From: Rhodospirillales bacterium
GTDB taxonomy: Bacteria; Pseudomonadota; Alphaproteobacteria; Rhodospirillales_A; Casp-alpha2
DNA length: 7,174 nt
Assembly: GCA_016763915.1 (NCBI GenBank)
Contig: JAESSX010000096.1
Coordinates: 1 to 7,174, forward strand
Reading direction: 5' to 3'
The notes beneath the pieces were generated by a model. That model did not search any database. It was not told where the DNA came from and saw nothing but the letters and a program-made list of their open reading frames with translations. The translations under genes and the position numbers were made by a program. Shown piece by piece: positions 1-5,519 of the stretch; the first letter of the stretch is position 1; each line of letters opens with the position of its first letter.

Positions 1-448
1 AATGGGCGGCGCGCAGGTCCTGGAATTTCTGCGCCTGCCAGGCTTCCATGAACGGCTGGGTTTTCAGGTCCCCCATGCAGGCCCGGACTTTGCCGGGGTC
101 GGCCAGCGACCCGTTGGTGGTGATGAAGACATACGGGAACCCTTCGTCCCTGGCGGCGCGGATGGCGTCGGGCAGCCAGTCGAGGATAAAGCTTTCGCCC
201 AGATAAAAGACGCCGATTTCCTCGACCCCGGCCCGGCGCAGCTCTTTCAGCAGCTTCAGATGGAAATCCCAGTCCATGTCGCCCTTGACGCGCAGCTTTT
301 CGGCGGTGGCGCAAAACGAACATTTGAAATTGCCGCGCGCCGTCAATTCAATCTTGACGCTTTTCGGGCACGGCGGCGCCGGTACGCGGCGTTGCTCCGA
401 GATTCCGGTGATGGCATCGACGCGCTCGGTAATCTTTCCTCTGCCCAT
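1..448 (-). CDS. Radical SAM/SPASM-type protein, 5' part only, probably degenerate
   Basis: An open frame runs from ATG at 448 to the left edge (149 codons, no stop seen). The N-terminal half looks like the start of a radical SAM enzyme: KIELTARGNFKCSFCA at residues 32-47, then GVEEIGVFYLGESF (74-87) and YVFITTNGSLA (106-116), which fit the first strands of the barrel. Family members bind a 4Fe-4S cluster through CX3CX2C; here the second and third cysteines are present (43, 46) but the first is Gly39. Residues 125-149 (MGDLKTQPFMEAW, then KFQDLRAAH) resemble the SPASM-region motif that normally lies some 200 residues after the cluster motif; here the gap is about 80. I infer an in-frame internal deletion near residue 125 (positions 74-76) and loss of activity. 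A TTG start further upstream (in-frame) is possible; ATG 448 is preceded by a weak GGACAGG. The substrate is unknown. A genuinely compact paralogue is the alternative. Confidence 0.65.
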   Translation of the reverse strand, partial: MGRGKITERVDAITGISEQRRVPAPPCPKSVKIELTARGNFKCSFCATAEKLRVKGDMDWDFHLKLLKELRRAGVEEIGVFYLGESFILDWLPDAIRAARDEGFPYVFITTNGSLADPGKVRACMGDLKTQPFMEAWQAQKFQDLRAAH

Positions 449-600
449 GCGCCCTGTCCGGTGGATTGTCGTTGCTTCGATGTTGCGGCGCCATTTTCGG
501 CGCGACAAATTAGGTATTTTAAGTTAATTAAAGGAAAAAAGTCTTTACAAATAGGAACAAAATAGGTATCCATAAGGTTTCCAGGCCCCGGCTCCGGGGG

Positions 601-630
601 AAATGACGATAAATGACGATAAATGACGAT
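601..630. repeat. Three tandem 10-bp repeats AAATGACGAT, with a fourth copy at 697-706
   Basis: AAATGACGAT occurs three times head to tail with no mismatch at 601-610, 611-620 and 621-630. A fourth exact copy lies at 697-706, where it merges into the first unit of the 11-bp array. The A3 tracts recur every 10 bp, so the segment could be mildly curved. The shared core GACGA links these repeats to the neighbouring array and suggests one DNA-binding protein reads both. No protein is identified. Confidence 0.85.
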
Positions 631-700
631 ATTTTCGTGTCTGAGGCGGGGCCGTTATGTTTGTAATCAATGCCTTAATGGAATTTAGGCGGTAAAAAAT

Positions 701-788
701 GACGATAGTAAGACGACTGGCGGACGACAGGCGGACGACTTTCGGACGAAGGATGGACGACCTTGCGACGACATCGGGACGGCTTTGT
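701..788. repeat. Eight 11-bp helically phased units with GACGAC core
   Basis: Units start at 701, 712, 723, 734, 745, 756, 767 and 778, exactly 11 bp apart. Their first six bases are GACGAT, GACGAC, GACGAC, GACGAC, GACGAA, GACGAC, GACGAC and GACGGC. Positions 7-10 of the unit vary freely, and position 11 is mostly G. A conserved half-site with a variable spacer at one helical turn is what tandem head-to-tail binding of a winged-helix regulator of the OmpR/PhoB family would give. It is less like recent replication slippage, which would copy the spacer too. From memory, GNCGNC-type direct repeats have been linked to the alphaproteobacterial regulator ChvI; this needs checking. The array ends 40 bp before the likely polA -35 box. 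Confidence 0.8.
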
Positions 789-809
789 GCCGCCCCGCGG
801 CGTTGCCGG

Positions 810-818
810 TTGTCCACA
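810..818 (+). promoter_or_regulatory. DnaA-box-like site TTGTCCACA
   Basis: TTGTCCACA differs at one position from the E. coli consensus TTATCCACA and equals the form common in GC-rich bacteria. It overlaps a short dyad, CACAG-GT-CTGTG, at 815-826, and sits 10 bp upstream of the likely polA -35 box. A DnaA role in polA expression is inference; one 9-mer can occur by chance. Confidence 0.4.
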
Positions 819-828
819 GGTCTGTGCG

Positions 829-857
829 TTGTGGGCCCCCTCCAAGGTCGGTAAAAT
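829..857 (+). promoter_or_regulatory. Probable sigma70-type promoter of polA
   Basis: TTGTGG at 829-834 (-35) and TAAAAT at 852-857 (-10) are 17 bp apart. The -10 box matches 5 of 6 consensus bases. Transcription would start near 864, giving a leader of roughly 43 nt before the GTG start of polA. Confidence 0.5.
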
Positions 858-890
858 GGACCCACCAGGCGAGAAACAATAACCGGCAGC

Positions 891-896
891 GGGAGG
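891..896 (+). promoter_or_regulatory. Ribosome binding site deciding the polA GTG start
   Basis: GGGAGG lies 10 nt before GTG at 907. No ATG precedes the conserved LIDGSGFIFRAYY motif in this frame, so this purine-rich site supports the GTG start. Confidence 0.6.
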
Positions 897-906
897 CGAG
901 ACCCCA

Positions 907-3708
907 GTGAGCAGCGGCACAGACGCAAACCCCAGTCACGTATACCTGATCGACGGGTCGGGCTTCATCTTCCGCGCCTACTACGGCATCAAGGCGGACA
1001 TGACCCGCGCCGACGGCACCCCGGTCAATGCGGTGTTCGGCTTCACCCGCATGCTGATGAAGATGGTCGAGGACACCGACGCCGATCATATTGCCGTCGT
1101 CTTCGACCGCGCGCGCAAGACCTTCCGCAACGACATCTACCCCGAATACAAGGCCAACCGCGACGCCCCGCCGGAAGACCTGATCCCGCAGTTCGAACTG
1201 GTGCGCGAAGCGACCCGGGCGCTGAACGTCGCCGCCGTCGATATGGACGGCTTCGAGGCCGACGACCTGATCGCCACCTATACCCGCCAGGCCCGGGAAC
1301 AGGGCGCCGTGGTCACCATCGTGTCGTCGGATAAGGATATGATGCAGTTGGTCGGGCCCGGCGTGACGATGTATGACGCCATGAAAAACAGAACCATCGG
1401 CGTCGACGAGGTGTTCGAGAAATTCGGTGTCGGCCCGGACCGTGTGATTGATGTGCAGGCGCTGGCCGGGGATTCGTCGGATAACGTGCCCGGTGTGCGC
1501 GGCATCGGCATCAAAACGGCGGCGCTGTTGATCAACGAATTCGGCGACCTCGACGCGGTGTTGGAACGCGCCAATGAAGTCAAACAGCCCAAGCGCCGCG
1601 AGAGCCTGATTAATGAAGCCGACAAGGCCCGCATCTCGCGCCAATTGGTAACCCTAAAGGATGATGTGCCGGTCGAGCACACGTTGGCGGAATTCGCCGT
1701 GCGCGAAACTGAGGGCGAAACCCTGATGGCGTTCCTTTCCGAGCAGGGCTTCAAGTCGATGATCAAATCGGTCGGGGCGCGCTACGGGATCGCCGCGCCG
1801 GACGGGCCGGCGGCCGATGACGGGGCGGGGTCCGGTCCCGCCGCGGGCGAAGTCGGTGCTGAATACGAACTGGTGCAGACGGTGGACGCGCTCAAGGCCT
1901 GGATCGCCGAGGCCGTCGCGGCCGGGGCCGTTGCCGTCGATACCGAAACCACGTCGCTGGACGCGTCGCGCGCCGAACTGGTCGGCGTGTCGCTGTCGGT
2001 GACGCCGGGCGCTGCGTGTTACATCCCCCTTGGCCACAAACAGCCGGCGGCGCAGGGAACCTTCGACCTGGGCGGCGGCGGCGACGGCGGCGGCGACGCG
2101 CCCGAGCAGATTCCCCTGGACCAGGCCGTCGCACTGCTGAAACCCCTGCTGGCGGACCCTTCGGTCCTGAAGATCGGCCAGAACATCAAATACGACATGG
2201 CCGTGCTGTCGCGCCACGGCCTCTCGGTGGCCCCCGTAGACGACACCATGCTGATCAGTTACGTGCTGGCCGGGGGCCTGCACGGACATGGCATGGACAA
2301 CCTGGCGGCCAAACATCTGGATCACCAGACGATCAAGTACGCCGACGTCACCGGCACCGGCAAGGCCAAGGTGACGTTCGATTATGTGCCTCTGGACAAG
2401 GCCCTCGATTACGCCGCCGAGGACGCCGACATCACCGGCCGTTTGCACCGGGTCCTGAAACCGCAACTGGTCCGCGACCAAATGGTCACCGTCTACGAAA
2501 CCCTGGAACGGCCGCTGATTGCCGTCCTGCACGACATGGAACGAACCGGCATCAAGGTCGACGGCCAGGAACTGAAACGCCTGTCGGACGATTTCGGCGC
2601 CCGTCTGGCGGTGTTGGAAATCGACATCCACAAGCTGGCGGGACGCGAATTCAATGTCGGCTCGCCCAAGCAACTGGGCGAAATTCTGTTCGACGAAATG
2701 GGTCTGCCCGGGGCTAAGAAAGGCAAGTCCGGGGCCTACGCCACCGGCGTCGAGGTGCTGGAAGGCCTCGCCGATCAGGGCAACGATCTGCCGGCGCGGG
2801 TGCTCGACTGGCGCAGACTGGCGAAACTGAAAAGCACCTATTCGGACGCCCTGATGGAACAGATCAACCCGCAAACGGGCCGCGTGCACACGTCCTATTC
2901 TCAAGGCGCCGTGTCGACCGGGCGGCTGGCGTCGTCCAACCCCAATTTGCAAAACATCCCGGTACGCACCGAGGAAGGCCGCAAAATCCGCAAGGCCTTC
3001 ATCGCGGACGAGGGCATGGTGTTGCTCAGCGCCGATTATTCGCAGATCGAATTGCGCCTGCTGGCCCACGTCGCCGGCATTGACGCGCTGAAAGACGCCT
3101 TCCACGCCGGCCAGGACATCCACGCCCTGACGGCAAGCCAGGTCTTCGGCGTGCCGGTCGACGGCATGGATCCGATGGTCCGGCGCCAGGCCAAGGCGAT
3201 CAATTTCGGCATCATCTACGGCATATCGGCGTTCGGGCTGGCGCGCCAATTGGGAATCGGCAATGGCGAAGCCAAGGATTACATCGACGCCTATTTCGAG
3301 AAATACCCGGGCATCCGCGATTACATGGAACGGACCAAGGAAGAGGCCCGCAGGCAGGGCTTCGTCACCACGCTGTTCGGGCGCAAGTGCCACATCAAGT
3401 CGATCAACGATAAAAGCCCCAACGTGCGGGGCCTGGGCGAGCGGGCCGCCATCAACGCGCCGATCCAGGGCGGGGCCGCGGACATCATCAAACGCGCCAT
3501 GATCCGCCTGCCGGGCGCCCTGGGCGACGCCGGGCTGCAGGCGCGCATGCTGCTACAGGTGCACGATGAGTTGATTTTCGAGGTTCCGGTCAGGGAATGC
3601 GACGCCACCATCGATGTGGTGCGCAGCGTAATGAGCGGGGCGGCGCATCTGGACGTGCCGCTGATCGTCGATACCGGCGTCGGCGACAACTGGGACGAGG
3701 CTCATTGA
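907..3708 (+). CDS. polA: DNA polymerase I
   Basis: DNA polymerase I fills gaps, removes RNA primers from Okazaki fragments and works in excision repair in the cytoplasm. At 933 residues it is close to the E. coli enzyme. The 5' nuclease domain (about 10-290) has its acidic metal ligands: D16, D67, E117, D119, D120, D142, D144 and GDSSDN at 188-193, followed by a helix-hairpin-helix. An Ala/Gly/Pro linker spans about 295-318. The 3'-5' exonuclease domain (about 320-520) keeps all proofreading residues: DTET at 345-348, GQNIKYD with N426 and D430, and DYAAED with Y502 and D506. The polymerase domain shows motif A (SADYSQIELR, D710), motif B (RRQAKAINFGIIYG, K764, F767, Y771) and motif C (QVHDE, 884-888). 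A Gly/Asp-rich loop at 389-397 is the only unusual part. The start is GTG 907. It is convergent with msrQ, and the stop codons lie within a 7-bp overlap. Identity is secure. Confidence 0.98.
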   Translation: MSSGTDANPSHVYLIDGSGFIFRAYYGIKADMTRADGTPVNAVFGFTRMLMKMVEDTDADHIAVVFDRARKTFRNDIYPEYKANRDAPPEDLIPQFELVREATRALNVAAVDMDGFEADDLIATYTRQAREQGAVVTIVSSDKDMMQLVGPGVTMYDAMKNRTIGVDEVFEKFGVGPDRVIDVQALAGDSSDNVPGVRGIGIKTAALLINEFGDLDAVLERANEVKQPKRRESLINEADKARISRQLVTLKDDVPVEHTLAEFAVRETEGETLMAFLSEQGFKSMIKSVGARYGIAAPDGPAADDGAGSGPAAGEVGAEYELVQTVDALKAWIAEAVAAGAVAVDTETTSLDASRAELVGVSLSVTPGAACYIPLGHKQPAAQGTFDLGGGGDGGGDAPEQIPLDQAVALLKPLLADPSVLKIGQNIKYDMAVLSRHGLSVAPVDDTMLISYVLAGGLHGHGMDNLAAKHLDHQTIKYADVTGTGKAKVTFDYVPLDKALDYAAEDADITGRLHRVLKPQLVRDQMVTVYETLERPLIAVLHDMERTGIKVDGQELKRLSDDFGARLAVLEIDIHKLAGREFNVGSPKQLGEILFDEMGLPGAKKGKSGAYATGVEVLEGLADQGNDLPARVLDWRRLAKLKSTYSDALMEQINPQTGRVHTSYSQGAVSTGRLASSNPNLQNIPVRTEEGRKIRKAFIADEGMVLLSADYSQIELRLLAHVAGIDALKDAFHAGQDIHALTASQVFGVPVDGMDPMVRRQAKAINFGIIYGISAFGLARQLGIGNGEAKDYIDAYFEKYPGIRDYMERTKEEARRQGFVTTLFGRKCHIKSINDKSPNVRGLGERAAINAPIQGGAADIIKRAMIRLPGALGDAGLQARMLLQVHDELIFEVPVRECDATIDVVRSVMSGAAHLDVPLIVDTGVGDNWDEAH

Positions 3709-4346
3709 GCCGGCTGCGTCCCTTTGGCCCGGGTTTTTTTCCGCCACGCCGCGGCCACCCGGAATCCCAGCAAAACGGCGCAGATTGCGGCGTAGATAAT
3801 GGGTTCCAGCTGCACCCCCTTGCGCATCATGTAAAAGTGGAAGCAGGCAAGGATGGCGGCGGGATAAACCAGCTTGTGGAGCCGGGTCCAGCGTTTTCCA
3901 CCGAGCCGTTTGACCATGCCCCGGGTCGACGTCGCCGCCAGCGCGGTCAGCAGGGTGAAGGTCACCATGCCGACGGTGATGAAGTTGCGTTTGGTGATGT
4001 CGCGCCAGATTTCGTTCCAGTCGAAGAACTGGTCGAGCCCGATATAGCTGGACAGGTGCAGGCAGACGTAAAAGAACGCATACAGCCCGATCATGCGCCG
4101 AAACCGCATGACGGTGTTCCACCCCGTGATCCTTTGGGTGGGCGTGATCGCCAGCGCCGCCAGCAGGAAGCGGATCGCCCAGTCGCCGAGATAGCGGTTG
4201 ATGTATTCGATGGGGTTGGCGCCGAGCGGCCCGGTCGGCCCGAAACCGCTGGCAAAGGCGGTCCAGGCGATCCAGGCGAACGGGATCAGGCACGCGGCAA
4301 AGACGACAGGCTTGACGATTTTTTTAATGGCGGAATCCCGGGTCAT
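3702..4346 (-). CDS. msrQ: MsrQ, haem-binding membrane subunit of periplasmic methionine sulfoxide reductase
   Basis: MsrQ (YedZ) is an inner-membrane b-type cytochrome that passes electrons to the periplasmic molybdoenzyme MsrP, which repairs oxidised methionines in envelope proteins. The 214-residue product shows about six hydrophobic segments: roughly 11-31, 55-69, 84-104, 121-140, 157-174 and 181-201. Histidines at 97 (YVCLHLSSY), 157 (TRLHKLVY) and 170 (ACFHFYMM) have spacings of 60 and 13, the same as the haem-ligand histidines 91, 151 and 164 I recall for E. coli MsrQ. RRMIGLYAFFY at 83-93 is also typical. ATG 4346 lies 33 bp after the msrP stop, so the two would share a transcript; no Shine-Dalgarno-like sequence precedes it (the mRNA reads AAGCCTCCG), so translation may depend on msrP. 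The gene is intact although its partner msrP is interrupted. The last codons overlap the 3' end of polA. Confidence 0.93.
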   Translation of the reverse strand: MTRDSAIKKIVKPVVFAACLIPFAWIAWTAFASGFGPTGPLGANPIEYINRYLGDWAIRFLLAALAITPTQRITGWNTVMRFRRMIGLYAFFYVCLHLSSYIGLDQFFDWNEIWRDITKRNFITVGMVTFTLLTALAATSTRGMVKRLGGKRWTRLHKLVYPAAILACFHFYMMRKGVQLEPIIYAAICAVLLGFRVAAAWRKKTRAKGTQPAQ

Positions 4347-4379
4347 CGGAGGCTTATAGAGGATTGGTCCGGCTTCGGG

Positions 4380-5348
4380 TCAGTAAAGTTTACGCAAGTC
4401 CATGCCCGCGTACATTTGGCCGACCTCTTCTTCATAGCCGTTGAACATCTTGGTCGGGCGTTTCAGAAAATCGCCGATGCGGCGTTCCTTGGCCTGGCTC
4501 CACCGGGGGTGGTTCACCGTCGGGTTGACGTTGGAATAAAACCCGTATTCCCGGGACGAGGACATGTTCCACGATGTCGGCGGCTGGTCCGCCTGGAAGG
4601 TCATTTTGACGATCGACTTGATCGACTTGAAGCCGTATTTCCACGGAACGATCAGCCGGATCGGCGCGCCGTTCTGGTTGGGCAGCACCTCGCCGTACAG
4701 CCCGACCACCAACAGCGTCAACGGGTTCATGGCTTCGTCCATGCGCAGGCCTTCCCGGTACGGCCATTGCAGGACGCTGCGGCGCTGGCCCGGCATGCGG
4801 TCCGGGTCGTTCAGGGTTTCAAAGGCGACGTATTTGGCGTTGCCCGTGGGGCCGAGCCGCTTGATGACGTCGGCCAGGGGAATGCCGACCCAGGGTATCA
4901 CCATGGACCAGGCCTCGACGCAACGGAGCCGGTAGATGCGTTCTTCCAACTGGTGCGGTTTGAGGAAATCCTCCAGATCATACACGCCCGGTTTTTCCAC
5001 GGCACCATCGACGGCCAGGCTCCAGGGCCGGGGCTTGAACTTGGTGGAGTTTTTCGCCGGGTCGGTCTAGCCGGAGCCGAATTCGTAAAAATTATTGTAT
5101 TTGGTGATCGGGCCGTATTCGGTCAGATCCTCGCCCAGCGCCTTTTGGGTCCATTTGGTTTTTTTGACCCCTGCCAGCTTGGCGCCGCGCCCGGGGGCGG
5201 CCAGGGCGGGAGGTGCGATGGCGCCGAAGGCGGCACCGGCACCGGCGAGGGCGGCCGTGGTCAGGAAACGCCGGCGGTCCAGAAAAACCGATTTCGGGGT
5301 GATCTCGGACGATGCAACATCGGAAGCTTTTTTGGCTTTGATCAGCAT
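4380..5348 (-). pseudogene. msrP: MsrP, periplasmic methionine sulfoxide reductase catalytic subunit, interrupted by an in-frame TAG
   Basis: MsrP (YedY) is a molybdopterin enzyme exported by the Tat pathway that reduces methionine sulfoxide in periplasmic proteins, using electrons from MsrQ. The frame has 322 sense-or-stop codons before its final TGA, close to E. coli MsrP (334). Residues 1-50 form a Tat signal: DRRRFL at 24-29, a hydrophobic Ala/Gly stretch, and PPALA before the mature part. NNFYEFGSG ends at residue 93, then TAG at 5069-5067, then TDPAKN and the rest in the same frame with no further lesion. The molybdenum ligand is Cys143 in [27 protein letters not shown] and [14 protein letters not shown] follow, and it ends DLRKLY. 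In E. coli the stop position aligns with Lys (EFGLDKADPA), so AAG to TAG would explain it. ATG 5348 has AAAGG 6 nt upstream. As written only a 93-residue fragment is made; restart at GTG 5000 would lack the signal. Sequencing error or amber suppression are alternatives. Confidence 0.88.
5067..5069 (-). other. Premature amber stop (TAG) inside msrP
   Basis: The minus strand reads GGC TCC GGC TAG ACC GAC CCG. The frame before it (YNNFYEFGSG) and after it (TDPAKN) both belong to MsrP, with no shift and no missing residues. One base change from the lysine codon AAG gives this stop. Confidence 0.9.
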
Positions 5349-5354
5349 GGCGGG

Positions 5355-5359
5355 CCTTT
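5355..5359 (-). promoter_or_regulatory. Ribosome binding site of msrP
   Basis: The minus strand carries AAAGG with a 6-nt gap before ATG 5348. It supports this start, which also places the Tat motif at a normal distance from the N-terminus. Confidence 0.5.
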
Positions 5360-5382
5360 GTTTGTTGGGGGGAATTAGTTGT

Positions 5383-5397
5383 TAAGTAAATTACTTA
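5383..5397. promoter_or_regulatory. Perfect 15-bp palindrome between divergent msrP and fzlA, candidate operator
   Basis: TAAGTAAATTACTTA consists of 7-bp arms around a central A. It lies 34 bp upstream of the msrP ATG and 122 bp upstream of the fzlA ATG, in an AT-rich segment (about 5373-5408). On the minus strand GATAAT (5406-5401), a possible -10 box for msrP, lies next to it, so a bound protein would cover the start of msrP transcription. The regulator is unknown; a MarR- or GntR-like dimer would be the usual kind for such a site. Confidence 0.45.
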
Positions 5398-5431
5398 GCT
5401 ATTATCAGCGTTTCGTGCCACTCAATCCTCG

Positions 5432-5461
5432 TTCACGTTTTAGCGAGGGCGGTGTTATATT
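5432..5461 (+). promoter_or_regulatory. Possible sigma70-type promoter of fzlA
   Basis: TTCACG at 5432-5437 and TATATT at 5456-5461 are separated by 18 bp. The -10 box matches 5 of 6 consensus bases and the -35 box 4 of 6. Transcription would start near 5468, about 50 nt before the fzlA ATG. TATTAT at 5400-5405 is a second, less well supported -10 candidate. Confidence 0.35.
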
Positions 5462-5519
5462 TCCCTTCCGCCGGGGGTTCGGTGTTTCACCATTGGTTGA
5501 AGGACGCTAGATTCCCAGT

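Larger units (their letters stand above)
449..906. other. 458-bp gene-free region upstream of polA
   Basis: No convincing gene lies here; open frames on the minus strand across 545-928 are low-complexity shadows of the repeats. From left to right it contains: an AT-rich patch at about 505-575, unlike the GC-rich surroundings, which could hold the promoter of the minus-strand radical SAM gene; a GC hairpin at 586-599 (CCCCGG, CT, CCGGGG) without a T-run; the 10-bp repeats at 601-630; an orphan copy at 697-706; the 11-bp phased array at 701-788; a small hairpin at 789-801 (GCCGC, CCC, GCGGC); a DnaA-box-like site at 810-818; and a likely polA promoter at 829-857. The density of ordered repeats suggests a regulatory or protein-assembly role. 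This is inference. Confidence 0.6.

Noticed and set aside
519..531. TTAA motifs as a CtrA site (TTAA-N7-TTAA)
   Set aside because: Three TTAA copies occur at 519, 524 and 528, but no pair has the required 11-bp start-to-start spacing.
2..565. Plus-strand open frame of 187 codons at the left edge
   Set aside because: It is the shadow of the minus-strand radical SAM-like gene, whose translation shows recognisable motifs; the plus-strand product shows none.
586..600. GC hairpin CCCCGG-CT-CCGGGG as a terminator
   Set aside because: No T-run follows on either strand, and no gene ends nearby.
685..1644. Minus-strand frame of 319 codons crossing the polA start
   Set aside because: Most of it is antisense to the PolA nuclease domain and the rest reads the 11-bp repeats; composition is typical of a GC-rich shadow frame.
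1654..3393. Minus-strand frame of 579 codons inside polA
   Set aside because: It lies wholly antisense to well-conserved polA motifs and has no domain of its own; long antisense frames are common in GC-rich genes.
3709..3740. Possible intrinsic terminator after polA (GC-rich stretch then seven T)
   Set aside because: Only 3-4 bp stems can be drawn before the T-run, and the segment is coding for the end of msrQ.
4609..4630. Short direct repeat GATCGACTT inside msrP
   Set aside because: It encodes the conserved KSIKS segment of MsrP and is explained by the protein sequence.
3597..5378. Plus-strand frame of 593 codons across msrQ and msrP
   Set aside because: It is antisense to two recognised genes, and its product is a low-complexity Gly/Arg/Asp-rich sequence with no domain.
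5483..5490. TGTTTCAC, half of a ParB parS site
   Set aside because: The other half (GTGAAACA) is absent; the following bases are CATTGGTT, so no complete parS site is present.
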